Below, piece after piece: positions 32,655-42,973 of a stretch of DNA of 64,000 nt. The stretch comes from Liopterus haemorrhoidalis (Eukaryota; Arthropoda; Insecta; Coleoptera; Dytiscidae). The notes under the pieces are model-generated. The model searched no databases. It was given only the letters and a program-made list of their open reading frames with translations, and was not told the origin of the DNA. Every line of letters begins with the position of its first letter. Position 1 is the first letter of the stretch. Both the position numbers and the translations under genes were made by a program. The stretch covers positions 14,849,575-14,913,574 of the forward strand of contig OZ020616.1 in the NCBI GenBank assembly GCA_963971575.1, read 5' to 3'.

Positions 32655-32803
32655 GAACTGAAAACCGACAGACTACATAAAAAATCTCGTTACCAAGAAA
32701 ACTCGGGTTGTTACAATGTTCCATGTTTTTCTAGAGACTTCTAGATTGTTCCATAGTTTCCATGGATATGACTTACTAGAACTTTCCAAATTATTCCACG
32801 AAA
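32655..32803 (-). promoter_or_regulatory. cluster of heat-shock-element-like sites
   Basis: At 32728-32752 five contiguous 5-bp units read TTTCT AGAGA CTTCT AGATT GTTCC, i.e. nTTCn alternating with nGAnn. At 32778-32797 AGAAC TTTCC AAATT ATTCC keeps the same phase. Additional TTCCA words lie between. On the minus strand an arthropod-type initiator TCAGT (centre 32659) follows at promoter distance, with a weak T-rich 'TTTTTTATG' at about -25. No gene was found downstream, so function is inferred. Confidence 0.35.
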
Positions 32804-33064
32804 CTCTACCATAAGCGTCCCATGAGGGAAATCAAAACATTTTCGTAACACTATTAAATAAAAATTCATAACAAATTTGTATGTATAGATTGTTACTAAT
32901 TTTGTTTCTGTTAGTTAAATATGTATGAAAAACTTACAACATGTAGTGTTAAACCCACTGTTCATATTCGTCGGATGTTCTTATTTAACACCCATTGTTC
33001 CACAGAGTTAGGAAAACCCAGTTTTAGATTCAAAATTCAAATATTCGCTTATAAATTATAATGG

Positions 33065-33670
33065 ATGCTTAAACTGCGTTCAGAGCTCTTTAAATTAGTG
33101 GACTGTTCATTGTGCATTGTGAATAATTTTAATAGATAGTTTTAACGTTTAAGGCAGCATTTACAGCTAAAGGAAATTAGTGAGTGTTCTACGAATAGTG
33201 CAACATCTGTGTGTCTTTAAACGAACTACGGTGGCTTTGTAAAATGTTTATTATCTATTATCGTTTTCCTGTTTCTGCTGTCCTAGATTTTTACTAACTA
33301 AACCAAATCAAATTACCTAAATTGATCGTATTTACTGTTCGTCTTTGTAATTTTTGGCAAGATTTTTTGTAATCGGCGCGATGACATTTTGTTAGGTTAT
33401 GTATAGGCATTCAATATGAACGTTTTTTTCGATATAGACTGAGATAGCCAATATGTTTATTTGTCTGTCTCATTAAAACAACTCACTAGAAATAAGTTTA
33501 GAAAACTACCCACAATCTACAACGTACAACGTATTAAATTTAGAGATCTGAATGGTTGCTCGCCTTACCATATAACAAACTTGTTAGTGACAATCAACAG
33601 TGCACAAGCTAAAAGGCAAAGTCTACAGTCTACTAATTTAAGAGCTCTGAACGCAGTTTTAAACAATTGA
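33065..33670. repeat. inverted pair of about 60-bp segments
   Basis: AAACTGCGTTCAGAGCTCTT TAAATTAGTGGACTG (33072-) recurs inverted at 33625-33662 with 3-4 differences and one indel. The 470 bp between are unclassified. It may be the edge of an unrecognised foldback element. Confidence 0.5.
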
Positions 33671-34123
33671 TCCACGACAACTAAATTTAATCTTAAATTG
33701 AATTTTTTAAAATTACTTACAAATTTTAGAACGAACTGGTACTCACCTGAAACAAAAATAATACATTTATAAAAAACATTTTTAATAGTTTTAAAAATAT
33801 TACGGTCATAAAACATGATATTGCCGATATAATATAATATGCCGATATACCTACACATAATATATAAACCGAACGACCAACTACGAGATGAAAGTAAACA
33901 CTAGACTACACTTGCAAACGAACGATAGCAGTGGAAGAATTTGAGGGACGTACACTACCGACAGAAAGTTTGAGGCAGGTTATGAATTTATACTTTCAAG
34001 ATATAAATATATTCAAATTGTTTATTTTCTTGACTTCAATGAGTGTCTTTATGTTTTAATTTATTCCAATCAACAATAGGCATTAACTTGCTTATTTATA
34101 AAATAAACATTTGTACATTTATA

Positions 34124-35176
34124 CAAGGTGTCTCAAAAGAAATTTTATATTTAGTGGATCGATTAAAAAAAAAGTAAGCCGTATATAGAAAAATTTTTTA
34201 TTAATTATTAAAATACACTTTTTGGGGATTTATTTCTTAAAAGAAGTCGGTTTATTGGCGTAAACTTTAGATTTAAGATAACCCCATAGGAAAAAGTCCA
34301 TAGGGGTTAAATCTGGACTGCGTGGAGGCCAATTTATGTCACCTCTCCGGAAGATCAATTTGCCTGAGAAATTTTAGAACACGTGGCAGAGACATAATGG
34401 ACGTGTGTGAAGTTGCTCAGTTCAGGTACCAAGAAGTTGTCTAACATCTCCACATAACGCTCTGAATTCACTGTAACTGCACGCCCCCTTTCGTCTTCAA
34501 AAAAGTAAGGGCCGATAATTCCTCGCGCCGACATCGCAGCCCATACGGTCACTTTAGGCGAATGTGGGGGTTTCTGATGTTTGCGTTTCGGATTCGTTGC
34601 ACTCCAGTAGCGGCAGTTCTGCTTATTTACGTGGCCATTAAGATGAAAATGAACTTCATCCGAAAACAAAATGTTGGTAAACGTTGAAAATCGCTCAATC
34701 ACCTGATTTACGAAATTAAGTCTCTGACTGGCATCTTGGGGCTTTAATTCTTGCACCAATTGAATTTTGTAGGGGTGCAGCTTTAGGTCTTTGTGCATAA
34801 TGCGATGTAATGATGATCTATGCACATTTAAAGCACTTGCGCGCTTCCGAATTGTCGCCCGGATTTTGATTTATCCAGCGTTGTACCAGTCTCTTCAAAC
34901 TTTTTAACCCAATGTCGAATGATAGGAATGCTTGGCGCATCATTTAAGTGGCGAAAACCTCGAATACTGCAGAATTTTCTACGCGCTACAGTCGCCGAAT
35001 CACCGTTTTTGTAAAACTCTCGCACGCATAACGCGCGGTCTGCTCCCGAGAAACGCTCCATAGCGACTGAATTCCCAAGAGCCAGGCTACCGATTGACAT
35101 AACCCCCGCGCCCCTCGGATACGTTGCGTTCACGCAGTAAGCTAAATAAATATAAAATTTCTTTTGAGACACCTTG
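34124..35176 (-). mobile_element. rosa-type (DD41D) mariner, internally deleted copy 1
   Basis: Ends CAAGGTGTCTCAAAAGAAAT and the inverse, flanked by TA. It is 95% or so identical to 42974-44284 by eye, but lacks three stretches: the last ~140 bp of coding sequence, ~55 bp around LPGYNQRTWFQQDG (the second catalytic Asp), and ~70 bp around the N-terminal SVRDDPNLSIR segment. Open frames 34355-34825 and 34828-35202 are its residual coding parts. It cannot encode a transposase. Confidence 0.9.
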
Positions 35177-35343
35177 TACTTAAGTATGCAATTAGAAAAC
35201 AAAAAACTGTACCATTCGTGTGTTTTACTTCGGTTATAATTAATTTAGTTTTAAAAAAATATTTTTTTTAGTTAAAAATCTTTTTTTTTATTAAAAAAAA
35301 TAATATATTTTTTTGTAAGTGAAATTTTATTTTACAATTAAAA

Positions 35344-36400
35344 ATGGGTAAGCGAGGAGAATTAAGCACTGCCGAAAGAGAAAGAATTCTCGTTCGTCAC
35401 GAGGAAGGTTATTCGCAAGTCCAAATTGCAAAAAAAAAATTGAAAATTTCAAGATGTTGTGTGCAAAGGACATTGCAACGATACGAAGAAAATGGTACCC
35501 ATGCAAGTAAAAAACGCTCTGGGAGACCTAGAAAAACTAGTAAATTACAGGACAGAGAAATAAAAAAAGTTTTCTCTATCAAATAGAAGGTACACCGCCG
35601 AAAAACTCAGATCTGTGTACAATCAGTTCAATGATGTTAAGATTAGCACTTCCACTGTCAAAGATCGATTGAAGCAATTCGGCCTACATTGGCATGTAGC
35701 CGCCCGTAAACCCTTATTAAGACCAGTTAATAAGACAAAAAGGTTAAACTGGGCTAGAAAAATTGGTCAATCGAACAATGGAAGAACGTCCTTTGGACAG
35801 ATGAGTCAAAATTTGAACTTTTCGGTTCAAAACGCCGTGTTTTCGTTCGAAGATATGCGGGAGAAAGGTATTCTGAAGAATGTTTGGTACCAACAGTAAA
35901 ACATGGGGGTGGATCTGTCACTGTTTGGGGATGTTTTGGTGGAGAAAACGTTGGAATTTTACATAGAATCGGGGGAATAATGACAAAAGAAATTTATAGA
36001 CATTTTAGAACATCAAGTACTACCATCTGGTGAGAGATTATTTTCCAATCAGTATGTTTTTATGCATGATAACGATCCAAAACATACCAGCAATATCTGT
36101 AAAAACTATTTAAAAGAACTTCAAGAAAGTATTCAAGTTTTCAAAATAATGTAATGGCCACCACAGTCACCAGATCTTAACCCGATCGAGTTACTATTGA
36201 GTTAGAACTTGACAGAAATGTACCTATAAAACCTATAAAACAGCAGCCGTCTTCTATAGAAAACCTCTGGCACATATTGCAAGTAAAATGGAACGCAATA
36301 CAACCCGAAACAGTGCGTAGATTAAGTAATCGTATGCCAAAGATCTGTGCAGCCGTAATAAAGAATCGAGGAGGTTATTTTGATGAATCAAAAATTTAAG
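35344..36400 (+). pseudogene. Tc1-like transposase, DD39E spacing, broken
   Basis: Starts MGKRGELSTAERERILVRHE (helix-turn-helix, followed by SRCCVQRTLQRY and 'KKRSGRPRKTS'). After frame changes: STVKDRLKQFGLHWHVAARK, VLWTDESKFELFGSKRRVF with the first Asp, HGGGSVTVWGCFG, FMHDNDPKHTSNICKNYL with the second Asp, WPPQSPDLNPIELL with the Glu, and AAVIKNRGGYFDESKI with a stop. I count 39 residues between Asp and Glu, including one in-frame stop. At least three frameshifts or stops. Complete domain order, inactive. Confidence 0.88.
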
Positions 36401-36551
36401 CAATATGCATTTTTAATTTGAAATTGTTGATACAAAATGTTTAATTCATGTAACCATAATAATTAAAGTACAAATTTGACTTGAAAAGGTTTATTTATCA
36501 AGCTATTTCTAAAAATTCAGTACCTGCCTCAAACTTTTTGTCGGTAGTGTA

Positions 36552-36948
36552 TATACCTACAGTATTTGATGAAATAACGATGATGATGGTAATGATGAAT
36601 GTAGTTTGTATATTCTAGTTACTTTTCTGAAAGACCAACCAACTTTGTGTTCAATCGTCGCTTTTACAAATAAATTTAAACCCCTTTCAGAATTCTGCAA
36701 ATTATAACGTTTATCATCAAGGGTTTCTTTGATGGTATTAATATAAGAATACACAAAGCTGTACATTTTCGCAACAGATTAAAACTAAGAACTTCTGCAA
36801 TATTAATCTCAGTACAAAGTAAAGTGAGACACCCAAATTCCAATGTAGGTGGTAACTGAACTGCGGTAATACGAGATTCGTCCAGCAACCAAAGACCGTT
36901 TGGTTATTATAAAGCAACATGAAATTGGTATGACATAAAATAAGTTAT
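36552..36948. other. no supported feature
   Basis: AT-rich spacer between the Tc1-like element and a mariner end; short overlapping frames on the minus strand only. Confidence 0.3.
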
Positions 36949-37395
36949 GATACGAGGGCTACCTTTTAAGTTTTTACAAAAACTAAGAAAGAAAAAACAA
37001 GTTTTGGAACAAACCGTTTTATTGCTTTTCAAAATATTCGCCTTTAAGATTTATACACTTTTGCATGCGTTCAAACCAATTCTCGAAACATTTTTTTCAC
37101 TCTGAAGTTAGTATCTCAAAAACATGGTTTTCGAAGGCTTCAACAGTTTTTGAGGTGATGAACATCGCTGGCTGTCCATGCTTTTTTTGTTTGACAATGG
37201 GGAACAAAAAAGTCGTTAGGGGACTAAATCAGGTGAATACGGGCAATGAGACATTAATTCGATGTTTTTCTCCTTCAAATAATCAATAGTTTGACGTGCT
37301 GTGTGGGAGCATGACCATCATGATGAAGAATGATGCGACGTTTTTGGTTGTTTTTCCTGATTTTGTCGATAACTTCTGGCAAACAAATTGTTGTG
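36949..37395 (-). pseudogene. mariner transposase C-terminal remnant
   Basis: The minus strand gives LPEVIDKIRKNNQKRRIILH, HDGHAPTQHVKLL (second catalytic Asp), ELMSHCPYSPDLVP (third-Asp block), a degraded KQKKHGQ and CINLKGEYFEK-like end in mixed frames. The terminus at 36950, TACGAGGGCTACCTTTTAAG, resembles mariner inverted repeats of the type CGAGG.CT...TTAAGT. Different from the other mariner lineages here. Confidence 0.75.
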
Positions 37396-38259
37396 TATAG
37401 TAAAGGAGACTTTAGTTGGCAGAAGACGGTTAATTAAAGCATATGGTTCAATGGGAGAAAACTATAACAATAAAATTTCCATTTTTGAATAGAGCCATAT
37501 CATTTGTTCACAGACAAAGCTAGAAATACATAAAGAGATACCATTTGTTTCACTTGACACGCCTGTCTTCCATCTAGTGGTGGGAGGTTAATTTGACAAG
37601 ACAATATATGTGTGAAAACCTAAAAAAGATATTTTTTTGTAAATTTTGTCATATTAAATATTCCTTAAATAAAACTTTAAGAAAGATTAGGGGAAATAAA
37701 ATATGAAAGTAATTTTTGAAAATATTTTGATAATTGTGAGTAAATAATAAACAACTGACCTATAACGTTTAATAAACAACAAAATTCAGTTTTAAAGTTC
37801 AAAGTGTAACTGAAATGCATGGTCAACCTTCACTGGTGTATTCTATGTTTACCAAGTTTAATGGAGCTGGTTGTAGTATAAATTTAAAAGAAATTGAATT
37901 ACGAATAGTTTAACAAAGAGCTGATAGTCATACACTTGGGCGAACAAATGTAAATATAAACAACAGAATGTTTAAATAATCTATTTTGATTTTAAAATTA
38001 CCGAGTTGAAAAGTTTTTAAGAAAATGTGTCCAGAAATACACGTGGAACCCCTTCCACTACACCATTAGCAACCGCCCAGAGCTGAATGCCCGCGTGTGT
38101 ATACAAAGGGACATACGTTGAAGTTACCATATTATAATATAACAAAAAAGACAAAAATTATGAACGTACGTTACAGTAAGAATCAGAAATACGTTCTTGA
38201 CATCTTAAATAAAACTGTGTGAAATAGATATATATTTTTTTATCGGTTCTCAATCGATC
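37396..38259. other. no supported feature
   Basis: AT-rich spacer without recognisable structure. Confidence 0.3.
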
Positions 38260-38529
38260 AATCTGTCAAGTAAATTCTCCTTTACTATACCATTCAGCAT
38301 TAACTGTTCTCCGATCCTCTAAAGGAATGGTTGCGACATGTCCAGTACAACCGAAGAAACAAGCGATCATTTTCTTGGAAGTGCTTCGTGAATGAACAAC
38401 TTTTGTGGGTTCCGGTTCATCAAACAGTGGATCGTTGCTTAGTTTCCGGTTCATAAAAATAAATCCAAGATTCGTCACCTGTCACGGATTTTGTAGTGTA
38501 GGTTAATTTTTTTTAGCATTCCTTTACAC

Positions 38530-39184
38530 CAATGGCGCTCAAACAGTCGATCGCGAGAGGTTTTTAAGTCGATCGCGTATATATTTATAAAAAGTATTTT
38601 AAATATTTTTTACAGTTATTGTAATTTAATAGTTATTAATTTAGTAACGAACATTAAATGTTAAACTATCTGATAGAATAATAGATGATAATTTAAGATT
38701 TAACATTTAATAGATATTATTTGGAATGAGGTAGATCTCATTCCAGTCTTGAAAATTATGTCAGATATACATCTCAAAGCCAGAGCAACAGATAACAAGT
38801 TTTGGGCCTGTTTATCTGAAGAAAAATATCCATGTTTGAAACAAATAGCCCTTCAGTTAACAGCGCTATTTGGGTCAACTTATTTGTGCGAGTCTGCGTT
38901 TTCCGAAATGAAAATAATTAAATCTAAATATCGTAATCGGCTCAGTGACGAACATCTTAATTCATGCTTGCGTTCGGCACTTTGTAAGTATGTGCCGTTT
39001 TATGAAAAGTATGCAGATGACATGCAATGCTATTCATCAACATCAAAATAAAATTAGTTGTTGTATCTTTGCAATTAATAAATATAACCATTTATGAACT
39101 TGTATTTTATTTTTACCTAGTCGATCGCTTGCCGCCTAATGCTTTTATGGTCGATCACCGATGGTTTAAGTCTGAGCGCCCCTG
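38530..39184 (+). mobile_element. hAT element with perfect 8-bp TSD
   Basis: ctttacac lies at 38522-38529 and 39185-39192, and the empty site is visible in the mariner copy at 290-310. Ends: CAATGGCGCTCAAACAGTCG and, inward from the right, CAGGGGCGCTCAGACTTAAA, each next to GTCGATCGC repeats. It holds an intact-looking C-terminal exon on the plus strand. Confidence 0.92.
38749..39051 (+). CDS. hAT transposase C-terminal fragment
   Basis: 100 codons: FWACLSEEKYPCLKQIALQL, TALFGSTYLCESAFSEMKII and KSKYRNRLSDEHLNSCLRSA. 'L..LFGSTYLCE.AFS.MK.IKSKYR.RL.DEHL...LR.A' is the hAT dimerisation domain of the GTF2IRD2/ZBED branch. The frame begins in AT-rich sequence, so the first Met is probably not a true start. 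The catalytic part is missing; the element is non-autonomous. Confidence 0.85.
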   Translation: MKIMSDIHLKARATDNKFWACLSEEKYPCLKQIALQLTALFGSTYLCESAFSEMKIIKSKYRNRLSDEHLNSCLRSALCKYVPFYEKYADDMQCYSSTSK

Positions 39185-39829
39185 CTTTACACCAATCAAC
39201 ACGAGCCTTTTCTTGAGCTTCGGTCAAATTATGCGGAATCCATCGGGAACAGAATCTTTTTCACAGCTAAATGTTCATGCAAAATCGAATGTATTGCAGT
39301 CTACGATATGCCAAAGGATGCCTCTATCACACGGTAAGTCACATCTTCTTCAATCATTTTGCGCATAGTATCGATGTTTTTTTTGAATCACAACTGATTA
39401 TGGTCGACCTTCTCGAGATTCACCACTGACGGACGCACGACCACGACGAAATTCTGCAAACCGACTGTAAACAGTCTTTTCTGATGGTGCTTCATTATCA
39501 AAAGTTGAACGAGGCGAATCTATGCATTGTTGTTGAAATAGGCCTTTCGAGTAATATCCTTTTAAGTGATCCGGCACATCGCCAGTTAAGACTCTAACCA
39601 ATAATACAAGCGACAACTTCAGAAGAGTTTAAAGGCAGTTACCCCTAGCACGTGTTTCAAGATGCTACAATATAAAATTAATTAACATCTTGAGAAAAAT
39701 TTGGTGGGGCACGGTTCTGGAATCCATAAATAAATTAAGATGAATAATTATATAAAATTAAATACCGGGACGTGCTCTGCTTCGAAATGTCGACGAGATA
39801 TTTTTAGAGATTATAAGAATTAATTTAAT

Positions 39830-40236
39830 ATACCCTGTCCAGGATACAGCTCTTGAGATTAAATGAATTTAAAATTTCAGGAAGTTAAAAAATTATAAGG
39901 AATTTTGAAAAGAAACGGACCATAAAACAAAAATATTCTCCCGTTTTTCATGGACATTGTCAGTCGGGTTTATTTGACCAATTATATTATTTTATTTTGT
40001 CCTGGCATTGCGACAAGCTTCAGCTTAGTGATGCTGGACAGAATGATAATTAAAATAGTATAATAAATAAAATTTTGTCTATAAGTTATAAAGAATCTAT
40101 GTGTAAGAAATTATAGTAGGTATTAGAATGTATATTTTCTTATTTGAATTTTTTACTTATATCAATAACTTATGTATAGCTTATGTATACCTCATATTTG
40201 TAAAAAATGTAAATAAAGTTATTATTATTATTATTG
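39830..40236 (+). repeat. LINE 3' end with (ATT)n tail
   Basis: ATTTGTAAAAAATGTAAATA followed by AAGTTATTATTATTATTATT is the usual 3' UTR end of Jockey/CR1-like LINEs. Upstream, WHCDKLQLSDAG-type codons near 40005 may be the last coding residues. Length of homology is not defined. Confidence 0.5.
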
Positions 40237-40237
40237 A

Positions 40238-40652
40238 CAGTGGCGTACCTAGAACTTTTGCCGCCTGGGGCGGTCTCCAATTTGCCGCCCTTTCTAAGTC
40301 AAATGGTGGTTTTTATAAATTAATAAACATAAATAAATAATTGTAACTGAGACAAACTATAGGGAACTTTTTTACCATTGGATGCCATATTTAAATTAGG
40401 TAGTAATAAAGGAGGCCGCATAAGTTGATATACATATAAAAGCAACTTTTATAAAAATACAAGATACTTTTTTAAAGGCCACAAGAAACTTACGGAGGCC
40501 GCAGGTTCCCCACCTATAAGACAAAACATACACTTAATTTACAAAAAAAATTACACTTAAATATTTTTCAAGTTGTTTTTTAAAAAATGCCACCCCAAAA
40601 TATGTGCCGCCAGTGCGAACCGCACACACCGCCCCCCCTAGGTACGCCACTG
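40238..40652. mobile_element. hAT MITE 'CAGTGGCGTACCTAG'
   Basis: CAGTGGCGTACCTAGAACTT at the left, and inward from the right CAGTGGCGTACCTAGG. GCCGCC blocks occur near both ends. No target duplication is visible; the right flank CGGCTGAGCCAGGGAGGCGA may be the edge of another hAT element. Confidence 0.7.
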
Positions 40653-41258
40653 CGGCTGAGCCAGGGAGGCGATGGGACAATGTCCTCCTAAAAAAAAAAA
40701 TTATAAGAAAAACTGAATTTAAAATCTCATTTATAATTTAAAATTGCATTAAACTAGCTAAATACATCTGCAAATATTTATTTTTATTATTTCTAATTCA
40801 AAGATAACAATGAATTATAAGAAAACAATGCTGTGGACACTACCTCGTTGTTTCCCGAGACACAACGTTGCCACATGCGATTTGTAATGTATTTATCTAC
40901 GCAAGTAATAAAAATGAACAGGAAAGGGCAACGCGGCGAGTTTTTCGTGTGTTAGTGATTTTAGGCCGGCGGCCTTAGCTTCGTTTGTATTGATTTGTGA
41001 TAGGTACTCAGACGTGAAACTGGATATAGTGCGTTATATTAAAACTAACTATTAAATTATATTATTAATAAAAAATATGGGTCCTCATTGGCCAAAATAA
41101 TATATTTCACAACCGAACAAAAATGGAAATAGAACATTAAAAGAAAGTTCATTAAAAAACAATGGCCATAATTTAGAATGGGCACCCAAAGCTACAATTT
41201 TTTTAACAACCGATGTTTGAGCTATCTGTAGCTCGGAGATTAATAAAAAATATATATA
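40653..41258. other. unclassified spacer
   Basis: Starts with CGGCTGAGCCAGGGAGGCGA and GGGACAATGTCCTCC, which look like an element end, but no inverse copy was found. Confidence 0.3.
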
Positions 41259-41970
41259 TGTGGGATCGTTCCCAGTTCCGCCGCCCATGAGAATGAAGTG
41301 CTAGTTTCTTTTGAACTTTTGCTATATTTTGTGTAATTTACGTTAAGACAATAAATAAACTTATAATTCTAACATCTACCTCAATTTACCCGCAGATTTT
41401 GGTGGTAATCGTCGAGGTCTTTGCGCGATATTGGTTTCATCTTTCAGCATAATCTTTAATTGTACTGACGTTGTTTCGACTTTTAAACTCACTCAATACC
41501 GGGAGAGCCCCCAAAATCTGCGGGTAAATTAAGCTGGATGTTAGAATAATAAGTTTAATTATTGTCTTAACGTAAATTACACAGACTGCAACTCAGGAGA
41601 AGACGCAGAAACCAACCCTGGAGAAGACGCAGAAACCAACCCTGGAGAAGACGCAGACACCAACCCTGGAGAAGATGCAGAAACCGACCCAGGAGAAGAC
41701 ACAAACTTCAACCCAAAGGAAGACACGAACACAGACTCCATAGAAGACGATGTAGGACCTCCCAAGACGGAAGCCAAAGCAGGACGGCCGAGTTGTGGGA
41801 TCGTTCCCCGTTCCGCCGCCTATGAGAGACCAGCAAACCGTACACAGACGAGAGTGACGCGTATGAGAATGAAGTCCTAGTTTCTTTTAAACTTTTGCTG
41901 TATTTTGTGTAATTTACGTTAAGACAATAAATAAACTTATAATTCTAACATCTAGCTCAATTTACCCGCA
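41259..41970 (+). mobile_element. small rearranged LTR retrotransposon
   Basis: LTR1 41259-41394 and LTR2 41794-41970 both run from TGTGGGATCGTTCCC to TTTACCCGCA. LTR1 lacks about 37 bp between two ATGAGA words. Between them, 41491-41580 is an inverted piece: on the minus strand it is an LTR end followed by TTTTGGGGGCTCTCCCGG, a primer-binding-site-like sequence close to that complementary to tRNA-Pro. Then an acidic repeat coding stretch leads into LTR2. gag, protease and RT are gone. Confidence 0.8.
41577..41793 (+). pseudogene. acidic repeat at the end of the LTR element ORF
   Basis: The plus strand encodes NSGEDAETNPGEDAETNPGE repeats (GEDA-E-T-NP, 8-residue unit, four to five copies), then NFNPKEDTNTDSIEDD and GPPKTEAKAGRPS directly before LTR2. 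An ORF ending at or in the 3' LTR is usual for LTR retrotransposons. The serine-rich frame on the opposite strand is its antisense shadow. Confidence 0.65.
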
Positions 41971-42046
41971 CATATAATAAAAAATTATTCAGTTTCAAGG
42001 CAGTTGGTACTTGGAAGTATAATTTGAAAGCGAAATATTTTTAATC

Positions 42047-42199
42047 CAGTGGCGGACGGTGAAACATGTTTGGGTATCCAATTAGTATGATCGGACAAGC
42101 TCGTACTATATCGCTCAACAGCAGTATAGCAACGACAAAACACGAGCGTGTGTATTCTTTGTAATTGCTTAGCCAAAAATGATTCACCGACCGCCACTG
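42047..42199. mobile_element. 153-bp hAT MITE with perfect TSD
   Basis: CAGTGGCGGACGGTGAAACA and, inward from the right, CAGTGGCGGTCGGTGAATCA; ttttaatc duplicated at 42039-42046 and 42200-42207. Confidence 0.93.
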
Positions 42200-42973
42200 T
42201 TTTAATCATTATAGTCAAGTTAGGTCATCAAATTTGTTTACCAACTTACACATCGCGTTTTTTGAGAAAAATCGGATTCCTACCTTGATATAATGTGTAT
42301 ATGGATTCTAAATATGTGGAGAAATTCCGAAAACCTTTTGAGGAAGGGGGGCGGTGATTCTAAAAAAACAAGGGGCAGAAATTTCATGCGAACCTTTTAA
42401 AACTTATTTTTGGGTGAGTGAATGAAGTCCCAAGATTACTGGGCCTTCAGAACACTCGTTCTCGCTCATCTGGAGAATTAAACTCAACCGCTACTCATTT
42501 CTGCACAATATACTGCTATAGTTTGCATCTAGTCAGTTCAAATAAATATCTATCTATCTACAGCAGGGGTCCCCAAACTTTTTTGACCGTCGACTCCCAG
42601 AAGAGTTTTTCAACTTCGTATCGACCCCCTCTGTTTCACAATTACGTTATTATAATAGGGCAAGCAAAACATACGCTTATGTGATTTCTTATATTGTTTA
42701 TTGTACAGTGTTTTTTATTTATATTACATTTATCTAATATAATTATATTTAATTGCATTACAATAATATTATTAAATAAAATTGCCTATCATTGTCAATG
42801 TGACGGCTGTAGTTAGTGACTCTTTGCAAGATTAGCAATGTCGGGTTCAAAATTAGTTAATTTCTGCCTTAAATCGCCACGGCATTCTACATCTAACTTG
42901 TTTCTCTGTTTTGTCAGGATGGAATTAACATAGCTCTAACCAGCCTCAACCACTGTGTAGCTACACAGTTATA

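Larger units (their letters stand above)
33953..36549 (+). mobile_element. Tc1-like transposon split by a rosa mariner
   Basis: TIRs CACTACCGACAGAAAGTTTG and the inverse CAAACTTTTTGTCGGTAGTG, with TA on both sides. Without the 1053-bp insert (34124-35176) it is about 1.54 kb. TIRs and C terminus resemble the element at 11979-13309, which suggests two members of one lineage. Confidence 0.9.
38266..39616 (-). pseudogene. mariner transposase remnant, split by a hAT element
   Basis: Right part (39193-39616): GLFQQQCIDSPRSTFDNEAP, SEKTVYSRFAEFRRGRASVS and RWIPHNLTEAQEKA. Left part (38266-38521): FDEPEPTKVVHSRSTSKKMI, ACFFGCTGHVATIPLEDRRT. It is the same lineage as 85-709. The hAT element 38530-39184 entered between, duplicating ctttacac. 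N-terminal methionine region and the last two catalytic Asp are absent. Confidence 0.85.

Noticed and set aside
33461..33858. Frames of 69 and 97 codons on opposite strands
   Set aside because: No domain recognised, and they overlap an inverted repeat.
41577..41777. Serine-rich minus-strand frame (SSPGLVSASSPG repeats)
   Set aside because: It is the antisense of the acidic GEDAETNP repeat of the LTR element, whose plus-strand frame leads into the 3' LTR as expected.
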